Source: Alphaproteobacteria bacterium
Lineage (GTDB): Bacteria > Pseudomonadota > Alphaproteobacteria > UBA7887
Length of the DNA stretch: 64,000 bases
Assembly (NCBI GenBank): GCA_030739735.1
Contig: JASLYQ010000003.1
Location: forward strand, 62,001 to 126,000
Direction of reading: 5' to 3'
Positions within the stretch are counted from its first letter, which is position 1. Every line of letters starts with the position of its first letter. Below the pieces are notes generated by a model. It was not told where the DNA came from. It did not search any database and saw only the letters and a program-made list of their open reading frames with translations. This document shows, one piece after another, positions 56,646 to 64,000 of the stretch. Both the position numbers and the translations under genes were made by a program.

Positions 56646-57176
56646 ATGGCCGACGAAAAACGCACCCTCGATGATTTGAAGGACATGGTGGAAGGCGCTG
56701 CCGCCCAGGCTGAGGGCGGCAACGATGGATCTGTCGTCGCGCCGCTAGCGCCTGAGGAAATCGCCGTAGAGCAGCCGGAAATCGATTCTCTCGGCCGCGC
56801 CTATGCCACGGGCAAGCGCAAGAACGCGGTTGCCCGCGTTTGGATTAAACCGGGTAGCGGCCGAGTGATGGTGAATGGCCGCGACCAGGAGGTCTACTTT
56901 GCCCGTCCCGTGCTACGCATGATCCTGCGCCAGCCTTTCGAGGCGGCGGATCGCAACAACCAATACGATGCGGTCTGCACGGTGTCCGGCGGCGGTTTGT
57001 CTGGCCAGGCCGGCGCGGTGCGCCACGGCATCAGCCGGGCGCTCATCCGGTACGAGCCGGCGCTGCGGCCGGTGCTCAAGCAGGGTGGCTTTCTAACGCG
57101 CGATTCTCGCGTCGTGGAGCGCAAGAAGTACGGCAAGCCGAAAGCGCGCAAGAGCTTCCAGTTCTCTAAGCGCTGA
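56646..57176 (+). CDS. rpsI: 30S ribosomal protein S9
   Basis: 176 residues, longer than E. coli S9 because of an acidic N-terminal extension of about 45 residues ([11 protein letters not shown]), common in alphaproteobacteria. The core [33 protein letters not shown], and the basic tail ending in [11 protein letters not shown], which reaches the ribosomal P site, are intact. A partial copy of its 3' half is found at 20474-20590. A strong terminator follows. Confidence 0.98.
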   Translation: MADEKRTLDDLKDMVEGAAAQAEGGNDGSVVAPLAPEEIAVEQPEIDSLGRAYATGKRKNAVARVWIKPGSGRVMVNGRDQEVYFARPVLRMILRQPFEAADRNNQYDAVCTVSGGGLSGQAGAVRHGISRALIRYEPALRPVLKQGGFLTRDSRVVERKKYGKPKARKSFQFSKR

Positions 57177-57202
57177 TTGGGCTCTCCCGACAGGTTTTAT
57201 CG

Positions 57203-57233
57203 CGGGCGCCCGGCAGCGGGCGCCCGTTTCTTT
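57203..57233 (+). terminator. Rho-independent terminator after rpsI
   Basis: An 8-bp GC-only stem (GGGCGCCC / GGGCGCCC, 57204-57211 with 57218-57225) has a GGCAGC loop and an outer C-G pair, followed by GTTTCTTT. It lies 27 bases past the rpsI stop and before argC, so argC is probably transcribed from its own promoter. Confidence 0.85.
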
Positions 57234-57268
57234 ATGTATAATCATCAGGCAGGCGAAGAGGGCAGGCC

Positions 57269-58315
57269 ATGAGCGAGACCAAGATCACCATCGCCGTGCT
57301 TGGCGCCAGCGGCTACACGGGCGCCGAGATGCTGCGCATCGCCGCAACGCATTCGGCTATGCATATCGTGGCGCTGACCGCTGAGCGCCGGGCTGGGCAG
57401 GATGTGGGTGCGGTCTATCCTCATCTCGCCGGCATGGGCCTACCGCCCATGTGCAAGATCGAGGAGATGGGCTGGCAGGGTGTGGATGCGGTGTTCTGTT
57501 GCCTGCCGCACGCCACCACGCAAGAAGTGGTCGCGAGTCTGCCAGAACACCTCAAGGTGATCGACCTCTCGGCCGATTTTCGGCTGCGTGACGAAGCGAT
57601 CTACGCCGAATGGTACGGCCATGAGCACCTGGCGCCGGCACTGCAGCCCGAGGCAGTCTATGGCCTGACTGAGCATTATCGAAGTGAGATTGCCAAGGCG
57701 CGCATCGTCGCTTGTCCTGGCTGTTATCCGACCTCGGCGCTGTTGCCCTTGCTGCCCATCGTTGCGGCGGGCCAGATCAAGGTGGGCGATATCGTCATCG
57801 ATTCCAAGTCGGGTGTCACTGGTGCTGGGCGGACACCGAAGGAGGGCACGCTCTATGCTGAGGTGGCCGAAGGTATCCATGCCTACGGTATTGCCCAACA
57901 CCGACACGCGCCGGAGATAGAGCAGGAACTCACCGTGGCTGCGGGTCAGGCGATTACGGTGAATTTCACGCCGCATCTGGTGCCCATGAACCGGGGCATT
58001 CTCTCGACCATTTATGTACGTCTAGTGAACGGCGTCGATATTGCGGCCTTGCGGGCGAGCTTGCGGGCGGCCTATGACGACGAGGCCTTCGTGCGCCTGC
58101 TGCCTGAGGGCCAGACTCCGGCCACCCGGCACGTGCGCGGCTCCAACCATTGCCTCATCGGTGTATTCGAGGACCGCGTGCCCGGCCGCGCCATCTTGGT
58201 CTCAGTGCTCGACAATTTGGTTAAGGGGGCCGCCGGCCAGGCTGTGCAGAACTTCAACGTCGCGTTCGGCCTGCCCGAGACTATGGGTCTGGAGAGCCAG
58301 CCGCTATTTCCATGA
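57269..58315 (+). CDS. argC: N-acetyl-gamma-glutamyl-phosphate reductase
   Basis: 348 residues. It reduces N-acetylglutamyl-phosphate to the semialdehyde with NADPH, the third step of arginine synthesis. Rossmann GASGYTGAE (12-20), catalytic Cys152 in CPGCYPTSA, and the GVTGAGR and NFTPHLVPMNRGIL segments are typical of the long-type ArgC. The context with rplM-rpsI is conserved in alphaproteobacteria. Confidence 0.96.
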   Translation: MSETKITIAVLGASGYTGAEMLRIAATHSAMHIVALTAERRAGQDVGAVYPHLAGMGLPPMCKIEEMGWQGVDAVFCCLPHATTQEVVASLPEHLKVIDLSADFRLRDEAIYAEWYGHEHLAPALQPEAVYGLTEHYRSEIAKARIVACPGCYPTSALLPLLPIVAAGQIKVGDIVIDSKSGVTGAGRTPKEGTLYAEVAEGIHAYGIAQHRHAPEIEQELTVAAGQAITVNFTPHLVPMNRGILSTIYVRLVNGVDIAALRASLRAAYDDEAFVRLLPEGQTPATRHVRGSNHCLIGVFEDRVPGRAILVSVLDNLVKGAAGQAVQNFNVAFGLPETMGLESQPLFP

Positions 58316-58470
58316 GCGGGTTGCCGGCCGAGGACAGCCCACCACGACAACCACAAAGATGCTAAAACCGGACGAAAAATTCGAGCGTAACGGCGGTCCA
58401 TATGCAGAGGAACAAAACGAAGCAAAGAATGATCAAACTGAGCATTATAGGCGTCGCCGTGCTGCAGCCC

Positions 58471-59220
58471 TCAGACATGCTGGCCGCCGTTGATATGGAT
58501 TTCTGCACCGTTGATGTAGCTCGATTGCTCAGAACAGAGGAAATAGATGGTCTTCGCGACCTCTTCCGGGGCACCGAGCCGGCGCATGGGAATGTCCGGT
58601 AGCAGTGCTTTCTCGGTGCCCGGCGAGAGGATGGCGGTCTGAATCTCGCCCGGTGCAATGGCGTTGACGCGGATGCCATAATGCCCGAAGTCTGCCGCCA
58701 TCTCGCGCGTCAGCGAAGCCAGTGCCGCCTTCGATGTCGCGTAGGCTGCGCCCGCGAAGGGGTGCACGCGACTGCCGGCGATGGATGTTACGTTGACGAT
58801 GGCGCCCTGGGCCGCCTTCAGTTCCTCGATGAGACCGCGCGCGAGCGCGATAGGGGCAAAAAAATTTACACGAAAAACGCGTCGCCAGTCGTCCATGTCC
58901 GTCTCCAGTGTGTCGAGACGCTCGCCATCGGTCCCCTTGATGGAGATTCCGGCATTGTTGACCAATGCCTCCAGCGGCGCGCCGTTGAGCATCTCGCGCA
59001 AACGCGCGATGCGGTCGTGCAACGTCTCGGTGTCGCCGAGGTCGATCTGTAAGTGATCCTCAGGGCCGGCTTCCCATGGGCAGTCTTCGGGAAAGGCCTG
59101 GCGCGAACACGTGATCACCCGCCAGCCGGCACTGGAAAAGCGCTTGACCGTGGCGTGGCCGATGCCGCGGCTGGCGCCGGTCAACACGATGGTCTTGCGG
59201 GGGGTATTGGGCAACGCCAT
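58471..59220 (-). CDS. SDR-family oxidoreductase downstream of PHA synthase
   Basis: 249 residues from the ATG at 59220, only 5 bases after the phaC stop, so co-transcribed. Classical SDR: TGASRGIG (14-21), VNNAG, catalytic Ser in NVTSIAGS, Tyr160-x3-Lys164 in YATSKAA. It might be an acetoacetyl-CoA or 3-oxoacyl reductase feeding polyester synthesis, but key PhaB residues cannot be confirmed, so only the family is sure. Confidence 0.88.
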   Translation of the reverse strand: MALPNTPRKTIVLTGASRGIGHATVKRFSSAGWRVITCSRQAFPEDCPWEAGPEDHLQIDLGDTETLHDRIARLREMLNGAPLEALVNNAGISIKGTDGERLDTLETDMDDWRRVFRVNFFAPIALARGLIEELKAAQGAIVNVTSIAGSRVHPFAGAAYATSKAALASLTREMAADFGHYGIRVNAIAPGEIQTAILSPGTEKALLPDIPMRRLGAPEEVAKTIYFLCSEQSSYINGAEIHINGGQHV

Positions 59221-59225
59221 GACGT

Positions 59226-61019
59226 CTACCTTTCCTTCTGGATCACATAGGTGCCGGGCGCCGGACAAAGCGGTTGCAATGCTCTGTCACCCGGTGTTCT
59301 GGCAGCCACCATGGGGCCAGCGTGGCGACTCTGCCATTTGTGCCAATCCTGCCACCACGAGCCGTTTTGCTGCACGGCGCCTTCGAGCCAGGTCTCGGAA
59401 TCCTTGGGCTTCTTGGTGTTCGTCCAGTGGGGGTATTTAGCTATCGCAGGGGCATTGGTGACGCCGGCTATATGGCCTGAGCCTGTCAACACAAAGCGCA
59501 CCGGGCCACCATAACAGTGTACGCCGGAATAACAGCCTTGCCAGGGCGCAATATGATCCTCCTTGGCAGCCAGCAGATAGGCCGGCACGCTGATCGCGCC
59601 AAGGTCGATCTGCTGGCCAGAAAGGGTGATCCCGCCGGGCTGCACTAACAAGTTCTTCTGGTACATGTTGCGCAGATAGAAGGCGTGCATCGTCGCTGGC
59701 ATGCGTGTCGAATCTGCGTTCCAGTAGAGCAGATCAAACGGTGCTGGATCCTTGCCGAGCAAATAGTTATTTACGACAAACGACCAGATTAAATCTTTGG
59801 CACGCAGCATGTTGAAGGCGGTTGACATGGCGCTGCCGTCGAGCATGCCGCCTTGCTCCTCCATGCGCTTCTCCAGCGCAGCGATCTGGGTATCGTCGAT
59901 AAAGACACCAAGATCGCCGGGTTCCGAGAAATCGAACAAGCTTGCCATGAACATGGCCGAGCGAATGCGCTCGTCACCAATAGCCGCAAGATAGCCGAGG
60001 GTAGAAGCCAGCAGCGTGCCGCCAAGGCAAAGCGATGCTGCGACGACCTCGCGCTCTCCTGTAGCCTGCTCGATGGCATCGAGTGCTTCGAGCGGTCCCT
60101 CACGCATATAGTCCTCGAAGTTTTTGTCCGCGAACTCCGGCCCCGGGTTGACCCAGGAGATGGCGAAGACCGTATAGCCCTGATCGGTGGCCCATTTGAG
60201 GAGCGAGTTCTGGGGGCGCAGGTCAAGCACATAGAACTTGTTGATCCACGGTGGCACCACCAGCAACGGCCGTTGGCGCACCGTCTCAGTGGTTGGCTGA
60301 TATTGGATCAGCTCCATCAGCTCGTTGCGGAAGACCACCTGACCGGGGGTCGCGGCTATATTGCGGCCGATCTCGAACGCGTCATCATCGGTCATGCTGA
60401 TCTTTAGCTCGCCGCCACCGCGCTCGAGATCGGCTAGCATATTGTAGAGCCCGCGCACCAGGTTGTCGCCATTGCTGTCGACGATCGCCTCTATCACGGC
60501 CGGGTTGGTGGCGGCGAAGTTGGTCGGCGCCATAGCATCGACGAACTGGCGCGTATAGAAATCGACCTTGCGCGCGGTCTCGGGATCGAGATCGTCGATA
60601 CCCTCTACTATGCCTTGCAGGTAGCGGGCGCTGAGCAGATAGGACTTCTTGATGGTCTCGAACACCAAATTTTTCTGCCAAGCGGGGTGGCGGAATCGGT
60701 GGTCGTCCGGGGCGGGCGCAATAGTCTCGGTGTTGTCATCTGGTGCCTGACCCAGCATCCGCTCCACGGTATTCTGCCATAGAGATATCTGCAACTGGCA
60801 GAATTTTATCTGAGCCTTGGCTAGCTGTGCCGGATCGGCCATCAAGCGCTGGGTCATGGCAGTAAAGGCTGCGACGATAGGTGCCAGGTTTTGGGCCGAG
60901 GTGGTGCCGGCTGGCGACACCGTCATCTGCTGCATGATGCGCTGGCTGCCCTCGGCAGTGTAGCTCCATGTCCCGGCCGGGATTTTTCCTGTCTCCGATT
61001 GCTGATGTTGACTCGACAC
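59226..61019 (-). CDS. phaC: Class I poly(3-hydroxyalkanoate) synthase
   Basis: 597 residues from a GTG. N-terminal PhaC domain, then the alpha/beta-hydrolase core with the lipase-like box SLCLGGT carrying catalytic Cys331. VPPWINKFYVLDL and the later SGHIAGVTNAP contain further conserved residues (the general-base His and Asp region). It polymerises (R)-3-hydroxyacyl-CoA to granules in the cytoplasm. Full length for class I. An SDR follows directly; phaA, phaP and phaR are not adjacent. Confidence 0.95.
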   Translation of the reverse strand: MSSQHQQSETGKIPAGTWSYTAEGSQRIMQQMTVSPAGTTSAQNLAPIVAAFTAMTQRLMADPAQLAKAQIKFCQLQISLWQNTVERMLGQAPDDNTETIAPAPDDHRFRHPAWQKNLVFETIKKSYLLSARYLQGIVEGIDDLDPETARKVDFYTRQFVDAMAPTNFAATNPAVIEAIVDSNGDNLVRGLYNMLADLERGGGELKISMTDDDAFEIGRNIAATPGQVVFRNELMELIQYQPTTETVRQRPLLVVPPWINKFYVLDLRPQNSLLKWATDQGYTVFAISWVNPGPEFADKNFEDYMREGPLEALDAIEQATGEREVVAASLCLGGTLLASTLGYLAAIGDERIRSAMFMASLFDFSEPGDLGVFIDDTQIAALEKRMEEQGGMLDGSAMSTAFNMLRAKDLIWSFVVNNYLLGKDPAPFDLLYWNADSTRMPATMHAFYLRNMYQKNLLVQPGGITLSGQQIDLGAISVPAYLLAAKEDHIAPWQGCYSGVHCYGGPVRFVLTGSGHIAGVTNAPAIAKYPHWTNTKKPKDSETWLEGAVQQNGSWWQDWHKWQSRHAGPMVAARTPGDRALQPLCPAPGTYVIQKER

Positions 61020-61198
61020 GGCCCTTTTGCCTTTCGTTGTTCGCGCAAGTCGGCAATTGCCGCACCCCGCGTCCTCAGCGCTTGTGTCGCCTTGCCGATG
61101 TTATAGACTTGCCGTGTAGCACTTCGTTGACCCGTGCCCAGGTATGGTGCTGACGCGACGTCAGCTGCTGGCTCGACCAACAGAGGCCAATATCGACC
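61020..61198. promoter_or_regulatory. Divergent region between phaC and the OmpA-like lipoprotein
   Basis: 179 bases that should contain both promoters. I see no confident promoter hexamers or operator. Nothing else is recognisable. Confidence 0.3.
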
Positions 61199-62236
61199 AT
61201 GACTTTACTTAGCTCCAGCGGCGCAGTTCTGCAAGTTGCCACAGTTGTCGCCTTGACGGCATCGCTAGCCGCTTGTTCGTTGGTTCCAGATGAACTCAAT
61301 CCCGCTGAGTGGATCGGTGCGATCGATAGCCAGGAAGGCAACGATGACGCCTTGAGCTCTGAGGAGAAGGCCCGCATCGAAGCGGAGAGTCAACAGGGTA
61401 TTCCGGGCGAGGAGGATCCGTTCCCTGAGCTTGGTGCTGTCCCGGGCGGAGCGCCGGTGGTGACCAGCTTCGACGAGCGCGAGGATATTGCCGAGAGTCT
61501 GATCGCCGACCGTGCCAACGTCGATTACGTAGACAATCCTGCGGCAAATGACGCCAAGCTGGCGCGCCGGGCCGCCGATTTGGTCGCGTCGCCGCCGCCG
61601 GGTGGCGAAATGGTGCCTGGGACCGCGCCGGTCGAGGAGCCGATGCCGGTATCGTCTCCACGTATCGAGGTCGTCGATGTCGAAACCGCGGAACATGCAC
61701 CTGTACCGATGCCTGAACCTGAGATGGTGCCTGTTGCGACCCCGGTCGTCACGGCGCCGCCTCTGCCTCCGCCACCACCGATCACGCTGAATCCTGAGGT
61801 CGTCGGAGAAGCGGCAGAGAATCCCATGCCGTCGCCCGAGACCTTCCATGCGGGCGGGGTGCAGCGCTTGCTCCATGCTGGGGTGATCTATTTTGTGCAC
61901 GGCTCGACCGGTCTGTCGACACGGGACAAGGAGGTGCTGGCCGGAGTGGTGGAGGCCCACAAGGTCCATGGTGGTAGCGTGCGTATCGTCGGCCATGCCA
62001 GCCGGCGCACCGATTCCACGGATTCCGTCAAAGCGAAGATTGCTAATTTCAGCATCGCCCATGACCGCGCCCGTGTCGTAGCCCTGGAGATGACCCGTCT
62101 CGGCATCCCGGCTGACCGCATCTATATCCACTCGATGTCGGACCAGGCCCCGGCCTATTCCGAAGCCACAACCCATGGCGAGGCGGCCAATCGGCGGGCC
62201 GATATCTATCTGGATTTCTACAGCGGTGCGCAGTAG
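61199..62236 (+). CDS. OmpA-like peptidoglycan-associated lipoprotein
   Basis: 345 residues. An N-terminal lipoprotein signal with lipobox LAAC (Cys26) is followed by a long Pro/Glu/Val-rich spacer (about 120-205) able to span the periplasm. The C-terminal OmpA/MotB domain (about 220-340: VIYFVHGSTGLSTRDKEVL, IVGHAS, ARVVALEMTRLGIPADRI, EAANRRADIYLDF) binds peptidoglycan. It is probably anchored in the outer membrane and tethers it to the wall. The long disordered spacer is its main peculiarity. Confidence 0.87.
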   Translation: MTLLSSSGAVLQVATVVALTASLAACSLVPDELNPAEWIGAIDSQEGNDDALSSEEKARIEAESQQGIPGEEDPFPELGAVPGGAPVVTSFDEREDIAESLIADRANVDYVDNPAANDAKLARRAADLVASPPPGGEMVPGTAPVEEPMPVSSPRIEVVDVETAEHAPVPMPEPEMVPVATPVVTAPPLPPPPPITLNPEVVGEAAENPMPSPETFHAGGVQRLLHAGVIYFVHGSTGLSTRDKEVLAGVVEAHKVHGGSVRIVGHASRRTDSTDSVKAKIANFSIAHDRARVVALEMTRLGIPADRIYIHSMSDQAPAYSEATTHGEAANRRADIYLDFYSGAQ

Positions 62237-62260
62237 ACCCCTGGAGACCAGAGGTCGCCA

Positions 62261-63502
62261 GTGCCGCGTCAAGCGACAGGTTATATGAGCGAAGAATTCG
62301 AACGTATCGAGAGGCTGCCGCCTTACGTCTTTGCAGAAGTCAACGAGATGAAGCGTCGTGCCCGTGTGGCGGGGCGAGACATCATCGACTTTGGCATGGG
62401 CAATCCGGACACCGGGACGCCGACGCATATTGTCGACAAGCTCGTGGAAGTGGTGCGCGATCCACGCACCCATCGCTACTCAAACTCCCGCGGCATCCCC
62501 GGCCTGCGCAAGGCGATGGCGGCATATTACCAACGCCGCTTCGGGGTGGCGCTTGATCCGGAGAGCGAAATAATCACGACCCTGGGCTCCAAGGAAGGCC
62601 TGGCCAACCTCGCCCAGGCGATGGCGGCGCCTGGTGACATCATCCTGGCACCGAATCCGAGCTATCCGATCCACCCCTACGGCTTCGTGATTGCCGGAGC
62701 GACGGTGCACGATGTGCCTTGCGGGCCTGGCATCGACACCTTGGAGGAGCTGGAGCGCGCCGTTTCCGCTTGCCCGAAGAGACCGAAGGCATTGGTGCTG
62801 AACTTTCCCAATAATCCAACTGCCGAAGTAGTTGACTTGGACTTTTATGAGCGCGTGGTGGCGTTCGCGCGTGAGGCTGGCATCTACATCCTGTCCGACC
62901 TCGCATATGCGGAGATCTTCTTTGATGACGAGCCGCCGCCGTCGATCTTGCAGATCCCCGGCGCCCGCGACATAGCGGTAGAATTCACGTCGCTCAGCAA
63001 GACCTATTCTATGCCCGGCTGGCGAATCGGTTTCGCTGCAGGCAATGCGCGGCTGATACGCGCCCTGACCCGGATCAAGTCGTACCTCGACTATGGCGCT
63101 TTCACGCCGATCCAGGTGGCGGCGACGGCGGCGCTGAAAGGTCCGCAGGGCTGCATCGCCGATATCCGTGCTCGCTATCGCGAGCGCCGCGACGTGCTTG
63201 TGGAAAGCTTCGAGGCAGCCGGCTGGTCTATCCCGGCACCGCGCGCGACCATGTTCGCCTGGGCGCCGATTCCTGAAGCCTGGCGCGAGGTCGGCTCGCT
63301 CGAATTCTCTAAACGCCTGTTGGCCGATGCCGAAGTTGCGGTTTCGCCCGGCATCGGCTTTGGTACTTTGGGTGAGGGTTTTGTGCGTATCGCGCTGGTG
63401 GAAAATCGCCAACGCATTCGCCAGGCGGCGCGTAATGTTAAGGCGTTTCTGGCCCAGGCCCAGCCGGCCGCCGCGGCGTCGCGCCGGGTGGTGATATCAT
63501 GA
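62261..63502 (+). CDS. PLP aminotransferase, class I/II (AlaC/LL-DAP aminotransferase-like)
   Basis: 413 residues from a GTG with GAGGT five bases upstream; ATG at 62285 is the alternative. Fold-type I aminotransferase: NPDTGTPTH, SNSRGIPGLRKAM, NFPNNPTAE, PLP Lys near residue 247 in SLSKTYSMPGWRIGF. It resembles the alanine/valine AlaC and LL-diaminopimelate aminotransferase branch. Its stop overlaps the homoserine dehydrogenase ATG (ATGA); this pairing is common in alphaproteobacteria and suggests amino-acid biosynthesis, possibly coupled to the aspartate family. Confidence 0.88.
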   Translation: MPRQATGYMSEEFERIERLPPYVFAEVNEMKRRARVAGRDIIDFGMGNPDTGTPTHIVDKLVEVVRDPRTHRYSNSRGIPGLRKAMAAYYQRRFGVALDPESEIITTLGSKEGLANLAQAMAAPGDIILAPNPSYPIHPYGFVIAGATVHDVPCGPGIDTLEELERAVSACPKRPKALVLNFPNNPTAEVVDLDFYERVVAFAREAGIYILSDLAYAEIFFDDEPPPSILQIPGARDIAVEFTSLSKTYSMPGWRIGFAAGNARLIRALTRIKSYLDYGAFTPIQVAATAALKGPQGCIADIRARYRERRDVLVESFEAAGWSIPAPRATMFAWAPIPEAWREVGSLEFSKRLLADAEVAVSPGIGFGTLGEGFVRIALVENRQRIRQAARNVKAFLAQAQPAAAASRRVVIS

Positions 63503-64000
63503 GCGCGCCATTGCGTATCGCCGTCGGGGGCCTCGGCACAGTGGGCGTGGGCACGGTCTCGCTGCTGCGCGAAAACGCCGCCCTGTTATCGGTGCGTTGC
63601 GGGTGTGCCATTGAGGTGGTGGCCGTCTCGGCCCGCGACCGCACCAAAGACCGCGGCATCGATCTCGCTGGGCTTGAATGGGTAGACGATCCCGTGGCCC
63701 TTGCCAATACCGGGTGCGACGTGGTGGTCGAGTTGATCGGCGGCGAGAATGGTCCGGCCCTGGCTTTGGTCGAGCAGGCGCTGGAGCGGGGCAAGGCGGT
63801 GGTCACGGCCAATAAGGCGCTGATTGCCCATCACGGCGAAGCGCTCGCCAGCATTGCTGAAGCTAATGACGCGCCATTGGCATTCGAAGCTGCGGTTGCC
63901 GGCGGCATCCCCATACTCAAAACGCTGCGTGAAGGCCTGGCCGCCAACCGTGTCAGCCGCGTTACCGGCATTCTCAATGGCACCTGCAACTACATGCTGA
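63499..64000 (+). CDS. hom: Homoserine dehydrogenase (partial, C-terminus outside window)
   Basis: The first 167 codons of homoserine dehydrogenase, which reduces aspartate semialdehyde to homoserine for threonine and methionine. NAD(P) loop VGGLGTVGVGT (8-18), KAVVTANKALIAHHG, the catalytic region AFEAAVAGGIPILKTLREGL and GILNGTCNYML are intact up to the edge. It feeds the O-acetylhomoserine sulfhydrylase encoded at 53 kb. Confidence 0.95.
   Translation, partial: MSAPLRIAVGGLGTVGVGTVSLLRENAALLSVRCGCAIEVVAVSARDRTKDRGIDLAGLEWVDDPVALANTGCDVVVELIGGENGPALALVEQALERGKAVVTANKALIAHHGEALASIAEANDAPLAFEAAVAGGIPILKTLREGLAANRVSRVTGILNGTCNYML

Overview
The window is a 64 kb piece of a GC-rich chromosome from an alphaproteobacterium, most like Rhodospirillales or a related free-living or marine lineage. 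That placement is inferred from gene content and order, not from a tree. The markers are a PduO/CobS/CobT/methylmalonyl-CoA mutase set, a GTTC-N7-GTTC LexA box before imuA-imuB-dnaE2, fdhD/mobA/DUF3305/DUF3306, a class I PHA synthase, and the order accA / malyl-CoA lyase / xerD / large secreted protein / aroK-aroB / CBS protein / bolA / J-protein / cobS-cobT. Most genes are chromosomal housekeeping or central metabolism. I see no intact prophage, IS element, CRISPR array or integrative element.

Layout. 1-4.6 kb: TRAP binding protein (cut by the edge), bpt, an SLC13-type permease, a thioesterase, a small secreted protein, a 9-bp minisatellite and tRNA-Val(CAC). 4.8-7 kb: ogt with two unrelated haloacid dehalogenases (DehI type and type II). 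7.5-12.3 kb (minus): a 602-aa exported protein, xerD, malyl-CoA lyase and accA. 12.5-20.5 kb (plus): aroK, aroB, a CNNM/CBS protein, a J-protein, cobS, cobT and an esterase-like protein. 20.5-24.5 kb: queuosine-precursor transporter, rpmB, PduO, a cytochrome c, a decayed PPK2, and a Crp/Fnr regulator facing a NifX-like gene. 24.5-28.1 kb (minus): a catabolic operon (SDR, DapA-like aldolase, acetaldehyde dehydrogenase, hydroxy-oxovalerate aldolase). 28.4-32.4 kb: DUF3365 haem protein, coaD, cyclophilin, queA and tgt. 34-41 kb: broken MMPL/RND gene, meaB, scpA, an esterase and a broken rhomboid. 41-46.6 kb: SOS mutagenesis operon. 46.7-51 kb: molybdoenzyme and formate dehydrogenase maturation. 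51-56 kb: Sel1 protein, damaged macro-domain gene, cutA, metY, two CoA-binding paralogs and an enoyl-CoA hydratase. 56-64 kb: rplM-rpsI, argC, phaC with an SDR, an OmpA-like lipoprotein, an aminotransferase and homoserine dehydrogenase (cut by the edge).

How the genes fit together. B12 runs through the window: cobaltochelatase subunits CobS/CobT, adenosyltransferase PduO, and the B12 enzyme methylmalonyl-CoA mutase with its chaperone MeaB. With malyl-CoA lyase, acetyl-CoA carboxylase alpha and PHA synthase this suggests acyl-CoA assimilation and polyester storage, possibly by the ethylmalonyl-CoA pathway, although the diagnostic crotonyl-CoA carboxylase/reductase is not in the window. queA, tgt and the YhhQ-type transporter form a queuosine salvage and synthesis set.

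The most distinctive feature is scattered gene decay among otherwise intact genes. There is a nonsense codon in an MMPL/RND transporter, a nonsense codon plus a frameshift in a rhomboid protease, shredded PPK2 and DUF2889 genes, a macro-domain gene with a deletion and a locally shifted frame, and a displaced rpsI fragment whose antisense strand now encodes the C-terminus of the neighbouring transporter. I did not find a convincing new defence or mobile system. The best candidates for new biology are the FNR-type regulator with its NifX-like neighbour, the unusual DapA-like catabolic operon, and the uncharacterised 602-aa exported protein with its 46-aa membrane partner.
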